Source of the DNA: CAYHZG01 sp964361105
GTDB taxonomy: Bacteria > Patescibacteriota > Minisyncoccia > 2-02-FULL-40-12
Length of the DNA: 41,292 nt
Assembly: GCA_964361105.1 (NCBI GenBank)
Contig: CAYHZG010000001.1
Location: 1-41,292, forward strand
Reading direction: 5' to 3'
Part shown: positions 24,423-31,871 of the stretch, piece after piece
How positions within the stretch are numbered: position 1 is the first letter of the stretch
Layout: each line of letters starts with the position of its first letter
The notes under the pieces: generated by a model
Told to the model about the DNA's origin: nothing
The model's input: the letters and a program-made list of their open reading frames with translations, nothing else
The model's database searches: none
Program-made: the position numbers and the translations under genes

Positions 24423-24429
24423 ATTGGAC
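24411..24429 (+). repeat. left arm of the 19-bp inverted repeat
   Basis: TCCCGCACATAAATTGGAC, the exact reverse complement of 24684-24702. It contains the last three codons and the TAA stop of the SDR gene at 23502. Confidence 0.95.
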
Positions 24430-24684
24430 ATGTATTATGTTTATTTAATAAAAAGTGTTAAAAATAGAAAGTTATATCTTGGTTGTACAAATGATCTAGA
24501 AAATCGTTTACTAAAACATAATGCCGGTAAAATTTATTCAACCAAAAGAGATACACCTTTCGAACTCGTCTACTGTGAAATATATAAATCAAAAGATGAT
24601 GCCTTTGGCCGCGAACAGAAGCTTAAGTATTATGGTCAAGGTTTCCGTCGACTAAAAGAACGTCTTAAGAACAGCTTGAAATAG
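24430..24684 (+). CDS. GIY-YIG nuclease-domain protein (URI/YhbQ-like)
   Basis: An 84-aa single-domain protein with the GIY-YIG pattern in its relaxed form: MYYVYLI at the start, KLYLGCTNDLENRLLKHNAGK with the conserved Arg, YCEIY, and the family Glu in FGREQKLK. This domain cuts DNA in homing endonucleases, UvrC and the small URI proteins. Free-standing members are very common in CPR genomes and mostly untested. It is flanked exactly by a perfect inverted repeat. The ATG at 24430 is preferred over an in-frame TTG six bases earlier that lies within the repeat arm. No SD is seen. Confidence 0.85.
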   Translation: MYYVYLIKSVKNRKLYLGCTNDLENRLLKHNAGKIYSTKRDTPFELVYCEIYKSKDDAFGREQKLKYYGQGFRRLKERLKNSLK

Positions 24685-24702
24685 TCCAATTTATGTGCGG
24701 GA
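24684..24702 (-). repeat. right arm of the 19-bp inverted repeat
   Basis: GTCCAATTTATGTGCGGGA, the exact reverse complement of the left arm. It begins on the last base of the GIY-YIG stop codon and ends 13 bases before the ATG of the next SDR gene. Confidence 0.95.
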
Positions 24703-24715
24703 CAAGCAAAACAAT

Positions 24716-25666
24716 ATGAAACAAAAGGTTTTAATCACCGGCGGGGCCGGCTATGTCGGAACAAGCTTAATCCCCCAACTGCTTAAAAAAAGTTATGAGG
24801 TTACTGTCTTTGACCGTCTGCTGTGGGACAGTGATGTCTTGATCCCATTTTTTGAATCAAAGAATTTCCATTTCATTAAAGGTGATGTTCGAAATAAGGC
24901 TGCTTTGGCAAAAGCAGTAAAGGGGCAGGACGCAATCGTTCATTTGGCCGCGATTGTCGGCTTTCCGGCCTGCGACATGAATCCGAAATTGGCTGACGAA
25001 ACAAATATTGGGGGAGCTAAAAATTTAGCTGCTGTTACTAGTAAAAACCAGCATATAATTTTCGCATCATCACTATCAAACTATGGCCGAGTCATTGATG
25101 AAATCTGCACCGAAGAAACTCCGCTCGGACCAATCACCCGTTACAGCCGTAATAAAACAAAAGCCGAATTGATTTTAATGGATAAGACGACTTGTACCGC
25201 TTTGCGGCCGGGCACGGCTTTCGGCGCTTCGCCTCGCTTACGATTAGATCTACTCCCCCACCAACTCACAATAAGCGCCCTTAAAGATAAAAAAATGATG
25301 CTATACGAAGCCAATGCCATTCGCCCTTTTATTCACGTTCGGGATTTTGGCCGGGCGATTATTCATACTGTTGAACACGGGGGAAAAATGAAAAATGAAG
25401 TTTATAATCTCGGCGCTGATTCTCTAAATTACACCAAAAAACAAATCGCCGAAATTATAGCCAAAGAAACTAAGGCAAAAATAAAAGAGAGTGATGGCTG
25501 GGAAGACCCGGACAAACGTACTTATAATGTATCCTTTAAAAAATTAGCTGCCACCGGCTTCAAGCCGACGATTGATATGAAAGAAGGCATCCAAGAAATA
25601 ATCCGCATCCTGCCAATTACTGACCCTAAACATAAGTACTCCAACGCAGTTAAGATAACCAAATAG
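24716..25666 (+). CDS. NAD-dependent sugar-nucleotide epimerase (extended SDR)
   Basis: A 316-aa extended SDR with TGGAGYVG (8-15), the active-site FASSLSNYG (116-124) and catalytic YSRNK (143-147). The substrate half has FGASPRLRLDLLPHQ and RPFIHVRDFGRAI. It is full length. The ATG at 24716 is used because an upstream GTG at 24695 lies inside the inverted-repeat arm. It is the last plus-strand gene of this series, ending two bases before the stop of the convergent methyltransferase gene with no terminator hairpin. The exact nucleotide sugar is unknown. Confidence 0.85.
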   Translation: MKQKVLITGGAGYVGTSLIPQLLKKSYEVTVFDRLLWDSDVLIPFFESKNFHFIKGDVRNKAALAKAVKGQDAIVHLAAIVGFPACDMNPKLADETNIGGAKNLAAVTSKNQHIIFASSLSNYGRVIDEICTEETPLGPITRYSRNKTKAELILMDKTTCTALRPGTAFGASPRLRLDLLPHQLTISALKDKKMMLYEANAIRPFIHVRDFGRAIIHTVEHGGKMKNEVYNLGADSLNYTKKQIAEIIAKETKAKIKESDGWEDPDKRTYNVSFKKLAATGFKPTIDMKEGIQEIIRILPITDPKHKYSNAVKITK

Positions 25667-25668
25667 TT

Positions 25669-26382
25669 CTACTTTCTTAAAACAACAAGTATCCCCTGGC
25701 CAAAAAGGGACGGCCATAAACGATTCAAAATAGGCACTCCTTCATATAAACGGATTTTAAAATTTTTATAACTCTGACTTTTTAACCACCATTTCATATC
25801 TCCTAAAGTCCAAAAACGCAAATGTTCCGAGGGATGTACCCGCCACTGGAGCGGGAATCGGCCAAATAACAAACGCAGCCGGTGAACGACAAACCCGGTA
25901 TTGGGCACAGAAAAAATGACCGCCTTTTTCGAGTGGCCATAGGCCCACTCCAAAAGCTCCTCGGCATTAGCCATATGTTCCAAAACTTCAAATAAAACAA
26001 CAACGTCAAATCCGCCAACTGGCGGACCTAAATCTGAAAGCTGTTTCACGTCGCGGATGTCTTTTTTTATTACCACCAATCCCCTATTCTTAGCTTTTTC
26101 TAAAACATAATCCGAAGAATCTACCCCCAGCAACTCACCTTGATGGCTTTTTTCTTTTAGATAATCCAAAAACCGGCCATCGCCGCAGCCGACATCCAAA
26201 ATTGAATCGTTTTTGTCTATTTCGCGCCTTAAGAGAATAACCCTCTTTATCTGGAAACTGTTTAACCCAGCTTCAATATCCCGGCTCCGCCAATAAGCGT
26301 CATAATCATCGTCCGCTTTTTTCATCTTGGGATATCTGAAGATATCTTTGAAATAATGTTTTGACTTGTTTAAAAAACTCAT
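25669..26382 (-). CDS. class I SAM-dependent methyltransferase carrying two palindromic inserts
   Basis: A 237-aa methyltransferase with SAM loop ILDVGCGDGRFLDYL and a following LLGVDSS, and the post-motif FDVVVLFEVLEHM. The last helix ends with the basic LVVLRK typical of ubiE/UbiG-like methyltransferases. Two short GC palindromes lie in frame inside it: 26011-26026, encoding PPVGG in the loop just before FDVVV, and 25839-25855, near FPLQWRV. It follows the asparagine synthase gene with a five-base gap, so the two are cotranscribed from the promoter at 28256-28284. Sugar or lipid methylation is the likely role. Confidence 0.8.
   Translation of the reverse strand: MSFLNKSKHYFKDIFRYPKMKKADDDYDAYWRSRDIEAGLNSFQIKRVILLRREIDKNDSILDVGCGDGRFLDYLKEKSHQGELLGVDSSDYVLEKAKNRGLVVIKKDIRDVKQLSDLGPPVGGFDVVVLFEVLEHMANAEELLEWAYGHSKKAVIFSVPNTGFVVHRLRLLFGRFPLQWRVHPSEHLRFWTLGDMKWWLKSQSYKNFKIRLYEGVPILNRLWPSLFGQGILVVLRK
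25839..25855. repeat. candidate short palindrome inside the methyltransferase gene
   Basis: CCCGC and GCGGG enclose a seven-base loop inside the 25669 gene, in a GC-richer spot. It resembles the stronger palindrome at 26011-26026 but is shorter and could be chance. Confidence 0.35.
26011..26026. repeat. 16-bp in-frame palindrome inside the methyltransferase gene
   Basis: TCCGCCA and TGGCGGA, seven bases each, around AC. It encodes a GPPVGG loop where related methyltransferases have a short turn before the FDVV strand. It looks like a small palindromic insertion tolerated in a surface loop. Confidence 0.5.
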
Positions 26383-26387
26383 TTGGA

Positions 26388-28247
26388 TTATAGCTTGATC
26401 TTAAATTTTTCGGCCCAGATTTGAAAAGCAAAAATCGGCATAAATTTTTTTATATTAACACTGGTAAATTCTGGGATTGAATCAATATAATTTTTCCTGA
26501 TTGAATTTAGATTAAAAAGATGGGAAGTAGGCGAATAGTAATGGTCGGATAAAACTTCTTTAACCATCTTGCCGAATTTTGAATGCATCCATTTTACAAT
26601 CGGCGCCCGCCAGCCGGATTTACGCTTATTAATAATATAATCGGGGAGATGATTTTTATAAGCTTGCCTAATGAGCGATTTTGACTGGCCTTCGGCTAAT
26701 TTCTTATCAGACGGGATACTATTGGCGTATCGGACCACTTCCTTGGCCAACAAAGGAAAACGGCCTTCCATCCCAAAGTTCATTGTGATTTTATCCGTTC
26801 TTAAAAACTCTTCATCGGCCAGCCAAAAAAGCCGGTCTAATTCTGCAATTGAATTTTCAATATCTTCTAAAGGTTGGGAAATAATCGGATTCTTTATTGA
26901 GGCCAAGTAATTTTTTAAATCGTGAAGGTCTGATTTTAACGGGAATTTTAATAATTTATCGTCTAAAACAAAATTAACTTTATTCAAATAAGTCCAGCGG
27001 TCTAAGGATTGATCCAATTTTAGAGAATGCCCGAATTTAATCCTTTTTTTTCTTAAAAAATTAATCTCATGCCAAAGATTCATCAAAAACGAGGGGTATT
27101 TTCTATAACGGTTTGAAATCTTTCTGGACTCAAAATACTTTGGGTACCCGAAAAATAATTCATCACCGCCGTTGCCGCTCAAGACCACGACAATGTCTTT
27201 AGCCGCAAATTTTGCCAGAAGCCAGTAGGCGGCAATCGAAGGGTTATACCGCGGTTCTTCAATCGTCTCAAAAACCTTTTCGGTAGCGGTTATAAAATCG
27301 TTTTCGTTAACTAAAAGTTCGTGGTGCTCAATTTTATAATCTTGGGTGAGTCGTTTGGCAAAATCGGCATCCTCATTAAAACTTTCATTATTAATATCGA
27401 ATCTGGTAGTATAAGTTCTGACAATATCTACACCGTTATTTACCAATTCATGCAAAATTACCGTTGAATCAAGTCCCCCGCTTAAGTAAAGACCAAATGG
27501 CCTTAAACCCATGGTATGGGCTAAAACCGATTTACCAATTTTCTCCCTAAGATAGTCAGGATTAAATTCAGTATTTTCGTCAAACCTTTCTTCACCGCCG
27601 AACCACTTTTCATCCAAAGTCTTGTTTTGTAAATCAAAAATTAAAATTTGGCCGGGACAAACTTTATTAACGTTCTGAATCAATGTCTTTGGACCAGGCA
27701 CGTAACCCAGAATAAAAAAAATATTCAAAGATTCAATATTAAGTTTCCTGTCGATGCCGTGAATCAAAATTCCTCTTAATTCGGAAGAAAAAATAAGCTT
27801 TCCGCCGTTATAATGATAATAAAACGGTTTCATGCCCATCCGGTCGCGGGCTAAATAAAGCTTCTTTGCTTTTTTATTCAGGAAAGCAAAGGCGAACATG
27901 CCGTCTAATTTTTTAACGAAATCAATCCCCTCTTCTATTAAACCTTGTAAAAGAACCTCGGTATCGCCTTGAGTATGAAATTTATAACCCTTGGCTTCAA
28001 GTTCTGATTTTAATTTTTTGTAATTATAAATCTCGCCGTTATAAATGAGAACAAAGTTTTTATCAGGTGAAAGAAACGGCTGACGGCCTTCGGCAGGCGT
28101 ATTGGTAATAGCTAAAAGATTATGGCCTAAGCTGATTTCGTCATCAACATAAAAATCTTGGCCATCAGGCCCACGGCGTCTGGTACTCTGGATCATTTTT
28201 TCAATCAGACCTTGATCTTTAAAGTTAAATCCATTTATCCCGCACAT
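26388..28247 (-). CDS. glutamine-dependent asparagine synthase / amidotransferase (AsnB-like)
   Basis: A 619-aa two-domain enzyme. The N-terminal Ntn glutaminase starts MCGING with the catalytic Cys2, and has RRGPDGQ (24-30), YNGEIYN (69-75) and GDTEVL. The C-terminal synthetase domain has the PP-loop SGGLDS (256-261) and SGNGGDELFFGY. It would transfer ammonia from glutamine to a carboxyl group. In glycan loci such proteins amidate uronic acids (WbpS-like); making free asparagine is the alternative. A promoter lies eight bases upstream of the ATG, overlapping that of the divergent gene at 28305. There is no SD. A second, shorter paralogue is at 32773. Confidence 0.88.
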   Translation of the reverse strand: MCGINGFNFKDQGLIEKMIQSTRRRGPDGQDFYVDDEISLGHNLLAITNTPAEGRQPFLSPDKNFVLIYNGEIYNYKKLKSELEAKGYKFHTQGDTEVLLQGLIEEGIDFVKKLDGMFAFAFLNKKAKKLYLARDRMGMKPFYYHYNGGKLIFSSELRGILIHGIDRKLNIESLNIFFILGYVPGPKTLIQNVNKVCPGQILIFDLQNKTLDEKWFGGEERFDENTEFNPDYLREKIGKSVLAHTMGLRPFGLYLSGGLDSTVILHELVNNGVDIVRTYTTRFDINNESFNEDADFAKRLTQDYKIEHHELLVNENDFITATEKVFETIEEPRYNPSIAAYWLLAKFAAKDIVVVLSGNGGDELFFGYPKYFESRKISNRYRKYPSFLMNLWHEINFLRKKRIKFGHSLKLDQSLDRWTYLNKVNFVLDDKLLKFPLKSDLHDLKNYLASIKNPIISQPLEDIENSIAELDRLFWLADEEFLRTDKITMNFGMEGRFPLLAKEVVRYANSIPSDKKLAEGQSKSLIRQAYKNHLPDYIINKRKSGWRAPIVKWMHSKFGKMVKEVLSDHYYSPTSHLFNLNSIRKNYIDSIPEFTSVNIKKFMPIFAFQIWAEKFKIKL

Positions 28248-28255
28248 ACCAAATA

Positions 28256-28284
28256 AGGATAATGGATTATTGTCTAAATCGCAA
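28256..28284 (-). promoter_or_regulatory. putative promoter of the asparagine synthase operon, leaderless type
   Basis: On the minus strand TTGCGA (28284-28279), 17 bases, then TATCCT (28261-28256). Eight bases separate the -10 from the ATG at 28247. It overlaps the divergent promoter at 28270-28297, so the two polymerases would compete. Confidence 0.35.
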
Positions 28285-28297
28285 AAAATGATATATT
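28270..28297 (+). promoter_or_regulatory. putative promoter of the 28305 gene, leaderless type
   Basis: TTGTCT (28270-28275), 16 bases, then TATATT (28292-28297). The -10 ends seven bases before the ATG at 28305, so transcription would start at about the start codon. No SD. Confidence 0.4.
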
Positions 28298-28304
28298 TGA
28301 AGCC

Positions 28305-29762
28305 ATGATTTCAAAACTGGGAGACTCGCTTTTTTTGCTAAAAAAAATGAATCAAATCCGCATCCAAGACCGGCCGATTTATGATTTTTATTCTTACCAC
28401 GGATATTCTCTTTGGAGTTTTTATCAGCAGATACTTTGGGAAGAAATCCAGCGGTTTCATGCTGATGACGGCAGAACGAAAAAACGAAAGAAAAATTATG
28501 CTTTTGCGCCCCTTAAAGACTTAATCCAAAAGATTTTCATTCTTGGAATTTCTCTGGTTTCCTTTATCATATTTCTCATAAAAAGGCCGCGAGTGATTGT
28601 CTTTTCCAACGACATTGTCCAGGGACCTTTCAGAACTGATTTGCGCATAAATGAGCTCTATCGTTTTCTCAATGAAAGAAATATCTCCTATGGCGAAATA
28701 ATCCATACCGTTTTTAATCGCGGGATTATTAACCGGTTTTTGGCTAGGCGAAGGCCAATATTTTATCTTGAAAATGCCGATATAGTTTTTTCTTTGACTT
28801 CGCGTTTTAAAAGAAAATTTTTTGCCGATATTAAGCTCAATCAGATAAACTGGTCTGATTTTTCAGAAAAAGAAAGATCATTCGCTCAAGGAATTTTGAA
28901 ATTATTTTCCAAGCGGGCCGAAATCTCAATCTTAAAAATAAAGCTGTTTAAATGGTTTTTTAAAATACTGAAGCCGGAATTCTTATTCGCCATTGATGAT
29001 GTCCGATATTATCACGAGTTGCTTTTAGCCGCCAAATTGGCCGGGGTAAAAACCTGCGGCTTCCAGCACGGCCGTTTCAATCAATACCTTGTCGGTTGGA
29101 TAAATTACCAGATCCCCCCTCAAAAATGCCTGATTCCGGATTCGTATTTTGTCTGGAATGAATATTGGCAAAATAAAATTATTTCCCTAAGCCCGACATT
29201 CAGTTACTATCAAGACCGGATTCGGATTGCCGGCAAACCGGGATCAATTGACCAATCTCAAAATATTATTCATCGGACTGATGACGGAATAATGGCAGTC
29301 CTCATTCCTCACGAAGTCAAAGCCGTAAAATACGAGATAAACGCTTATGTCGAAAAATTCCTTGCCTGCCCAAAGACGAAAGTTCTTTATCGCCTTAGGC
29401 AGGACATTCCAGAAGAAGAACAGAAGAAATCAGTGGCCCAATTTCTGAATCACTCCGATTTTAAAATCGTCGGCCCCATGACTGACTCTGAATTAAGAAC
29501 CGTTGACGTTATTACCGGCACCTATTCCACTATGCTTTATGAAATGGTTGAAAAAGGCATCCCGATTGCTGTTTTAGAATCAAGCACGACCGAGGCAGAC
29601 GATTTAGTGGACGAAGGGATGGCAACAAAAATAACTCTGGATTCTGAAATTTGCAAAATGATGAAGAAAATATCTGAAACGAAGGAAAATGTCCTAAAAA
29701 AATCGGCAGAAAAATTCCACACAAAAGCCGATATTAAAGATACTCTTAGTAGTATTTTATAA
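28305..29762 (+). CDS. putative membrane-anchored glycan transferase (CDP-glycerol/capsule-type QHG protein)
   Basis: A 485-aa protein with one strong hydrophobic segment (about 75-93, IFILGISLVSFIIFLI). A GT-B-like region follows, with FAIDDVRYYHELLLAAKLAGVKT, the QHG motif FQHGRF (253-258), a FVWNEYW segment, IRIAGKPGS, and near the end VITGTYSTMLYEMVEKGIPIAVL. The QHG and late GTYSTMLYE-type motifs are typical of surface-glycan and CDP-glycerol-type transferases, but I do not recognise a closer family. It is a single-gene transcript between two divergent or convergent neighbours. The likely role is transfer of a sugar or phosphate-polyol at the membrane. The family call is inference. Confidence 0.6.
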   Translation: MISKLGDSLFLLKKMNQIRIQDRPIYDFYSYHGYSLWSFYQQILWEEIQRFHADDGRTKKRKKNYAFAPLKDLIQKIFILGISLVSFIIFLIKRPRVIVFSNDIVQGPFRTDLRINELYRFLNERNISYGEIIHTVFNRGIINRFLARRRPIFYLENADIVFSLTSRFKRKFFADIKLNQINWSDFSEKERSFAQGILKLFSKRAEISILKIKLFKWFFKILKPEFLFAIDDVRYYHELLLAAKLAGVKTCGFQHGRFNQYLVGWINYQIPPQKCLIPDSYFVWNEYWQNKIISLSPTFSYYQDRIRIAGKPGSIDQSQNIIHRTDDGIMAVLIPHEVKAVKYEINAYVEKFLACPKTKVLYRLRQDIPEEEQKKSVAQFLNHSDFKIVGPMTDSELRTVDVITGTYSTMLYEMVEKGIPIAVLESSTTEADDLVDEGMATKITLDSEICKMMKKISETKENVLKKSAEKFHTKADIKDTLSSIL

Positions 29763-29772
29763 AAGAAGGAAC

Positions 29773-31014
29773 TTAAACGATTTTAATCGGAGCTACCGGC
29801 AGAACGAATTTTCCGCCTTGATTTCGGAATTCCTTTTCTTTTTCCATAATTACCTTGGCGTAGTTAGGTACCAAGATAATGAAATAGTCGGGCAGTTTTT
29901 TTTCGGCCTCGGCCCGCGAGATTACGGGAATATGGGTAACCGGCGAATATTTGCCCTGTTTGGCCGGCGAGTCGTCAACTAAAAACTTAATATGCTTTCC
30001 GTCTAACCCAGCCAGCTTAAGAATGGAAAAACCCTTAGCCGCCGCACCGTAACCAGCCACTGTTCCCTTTAATCCTTTGACCAAATCGCCGAGCTTCTTT
30101 GCTTCCCCAAGAACCTCGTAGCGGTAACGCTTCGCGGTTTCGTAATTGTTATATTTTTTATCTTCCTTTAATAAAGATGAGAATCTCTTGGTCGGTTTTT
30201 TATCGTACCCGCCTGCCGGACGGGCAGGAGCGGCGTAAAGACGCAAAGAAAGACCCTCGCCCTGGGCTTTGGTAACATAAGCATCAAAAAGTTTAAGGCC
30301 GTGCATCTTGGCAAGGTCAACCCAATTTTTAAGAGAAAAATAGGAATAGTGATCATGATAGATAAGAGCGTAATGTTTTTCTTTTACCATTCCCGGCCAA
30401 TAATTGCACTCAACCCAGAATATGCCGTCTTTGGTCAGGAGGGCCTTAACACCTTTAAGAACCGAGTGAATGTCATCGATGTGGGCCAGGCAATTGGCGC
30501 CGCCGATCACCTTGGCCTGACCAAACTCTTTGGCGATGTTTTTAGCGGTCCGTTCGTTAAACTCCGCCGCCAAGGTGGGAATGCCTCTGGCAATGGCTCT
30601 GGTGGCCACGTTGGTGGCCGGGTCAATGCCGAGCAGTTTTCTTTTCTTGAACTTTTTAAGAACCGTTCCATCGTTTGAACCGATTTCCACTATAAAATCG
30701 CCGGGCTTGGTCATTCTTTCAAGGTCAGCCACCAAGCCGTTAAAGGCCTGCATATATTGACTTTCTTGGGGCATGTCGCCGGTGTAGTAAAGATAATCCT
30801 GGTCTTGATAGATTTTTTTTGAAGAAATAGGGTTTACTACCTGAACCAAAAAACATTTCTGACACTGCTCTACCAACAGAGGATAGGTTTTTTCTTTTCC
30901 CAGTTCTTTTTTTTCAAGCAGGGAATTAACCAAAGGATTCTCGCCAAAATCAATAACAGTTTTGAACTTCCGCGAAGCGCAGATTCGACAAATTTTTTTG
31001 CGGTTGATATTCAT
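29773..31014 (-). CDS. sugar C-methyltransferase (TylC3/NovU-like, zinc-binding N-terminus)
   Basis: A 413-aa protein with the three-part layout of TDP-4-keto-6-deoxyhexose C-3 methyltransferases. The N-terminal zinc site is CRIC (Cys9, Cys12) and CQKC (Cys51, Cys54). A central SAM domain follows (VEIGSNDGTVLKKFK), then a C-terminal domain with VAGYGAAAKGFSIL and DDSPAKQGKYSPV. It should add a methyl branch to a keto-sugar nucleotide, giving a branched sugar. A 21-bp palindromic element (30208-30228) lies in frame and encodes PARPAGG. It is the last gene of the ten-gene minus operon. Its ATG overlaps the previous stop by one base (TAATG). Confidence 0.85.
   Translation of the reverse strand: MNINRKKICRICASRKFKTVIDFGENPLVNSLLEKKELGKEKTYPLLVEQCQKCFLVQVVNPISSKKIYQDQDYLYYTGDMPQESQYMQAFNGLVADLERMTKPGDFIVEIGSNDGTVLKKFKKRKLLGIDPATNVATRAIARGIPTLAAEFNERTAKNIAKEFGQAKVIGGANCLAHIDDIHSVLKGVKALLTKDGIFWVECNYWPGMVKEKHYALIYHDHYSYFSLKNWVDLAKMHGLKLFDAYVTKAQGEGLSLRLYAAPARPAGGYDKKPTKRFSSLLKEDKKYNNYETAKRYRYEVLGEAKKLGDLVKGLKGTVAGYGAAAKGFSILKLAGLDGKHIKFLVDDSPAKQGKYSPVTHIPVISRAEAEKKLPDYFIILVPNYAKVIMEKEKEFRNQGGKFVLPVAPIKIV
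30208..30228. repeat. 21-bp in-frame palindromic element in the C-methyltransferase gene
   Basis: Stem CCTGCC (30212-30217) and GGCAGG (30223-30228) with a GGACG loop, preceded by CCCG. On the coding strand it adds exactly seven codons, PARPAGG, in a low-complexity stretch. From memory, this same word and its alternate-frame reading PVRQAG recur in Patescibacteria genomes; I could not check that here. Confidence 0.6.
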
Positions 31015-31871
31015 TATAATTTTTTAATTGACACCGAGATGGTAGCATCATCTTCATAGAACCTCAAGAGCTTATGCGGCCCCAAGCCCTTCTTCATCAT
31101 TTTCCTGACTTCACCAGAGTTAAATCTGGGATTACCAGAGAACCAGTCAAAATTTGACGACACTGATAAATTAAAATCAATGCTGGGACTATACCAGCAT
31201 CTGAAAACCTGATTATGGACAAATCTTTGCAGAGTTTCGTATTTTTTATTCTTGAAGATAACGCCTTTGAGGTTCAAGTTGTATAAGGCCTCCCCGAAAC
31301 GGGTCACTACCTCTGAAAATTTCCAAAGTTCCTCCGGTTTTAAGGTTCTGGCCCGATCCATAATAGCGTCGTCAACAAAATCACGATATTCATTTTTTTT
31401 TCGGCAGACGGAAAAATTAATCACTCCATTCGGAGATAAATATCTGTAAAGATGCCTTAATGTTTGGGCTGGATTCGGAGTATGGTGCAAGGCCTGATCG
31501 CAGGAGATAAAATCAAATGTTCCAGAGTATTTAAAATTTGTTATATCGTCCCTGATAACGCTGCAGTTTTTAAAAGGCCGAAGCGTCTCACTGGCTACTT
31601 TAATTGCGCTTGGGCTCTGATCCATCGCCAAAATTTTGGCTCTTGGATTAAGCTCGGCAAACATTTTAGAGTCCCGGGCCAAGCCGCAGCCGGCTTCAAG
31701 GATGCTGTTTTTATCACTTAAAAATTTTTGGAGTCCAGCGAAGGTAAAATAACCATAGCGCTGAAGATACCATTTCCGATACATTTCTTCGGTATCGCGC
31801 GCCCAGCTTGGCACCTTCTTCCATTTGAAATCGAAAAAATCAAAAGTCAATTTTTTAATCGGCTTTTTCAT
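31014..31871 (-). CDS. class I SAM-dependent methyltransferase
   Basis: A 285-aa methyltransferase with SAM loop SILEAGCGLARDS, the acidic ILAMDQSPSAIK, the post-motif FDFISCDQALHHT and a typical INFSVCRKK. The tail (about 200-285) is basic and aromatic, with no second known domain. It is coupled to its neighbours: its first 17 bases overlap the end of the upstream SDR gene, and its stop overlaps the C-methyltransferase start by one base. It may O- or N-methylate the same sugar. Confidence 0.8.
   Translation of the reverse strand: MKKPIKKLTFDFFDFKWKKVPSWARDTEEMYRKWYLQRYGYFTFAGLQKFLSDKNSILEAGCGLARDSKMFAELNPRAKILAMDQSPSAIKVASETLRPFKNCSVIRDDITNFKYSGTFDFISCDQALHHTPNPAQTLRHLYRYLSPNGVINFSVCRKKNEYRDFVDDAIMDRARTLKPEELWKFSEVVTRFGEALYNLNLKGVIFKNKKYETLQRFVHNQVFRCWYSPSIDFNLSVSSNFDWFSGNPRFNSGEVRKMMKKGLGPHKLLRFYEDDATISVSIKKL

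Larger units (their letters stand above)
24411..24702 (+). mobile_element. minimal GIY-YIG cassette bounded by a perfect 19-bp inverted repeat
   Basis: A 292-bp segment consisting of one GIY-YIG gene flanked by a perfect 19-base inverted repeat (24411-24429 and 24684-24702). Each arm meets the gene exactly: the left arm ends on the base before the ATG, and the right arm starts on the last base of the TAG stop. The segment is AT-richer (17 of 60 GC in 24481-24540) than the flanking epimerase gene. It sits between two codirectional SDR genes. No target-site duplication is seen. Mobility is inference: it could be a homing-endonuclease-type insertion or a relic of one. Confidence 0.5.

Noticed and set aside
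24411..28246. 16-base match between the inverted-repeat arm region and the start of the asparagine synthase gene (near 28233-28248)
   Set aside because: A rough estimate gives about 0.4 such matches by chance in 41 kb, and the second site is explained by the MCGIN start codons; no repeat structure extends it.
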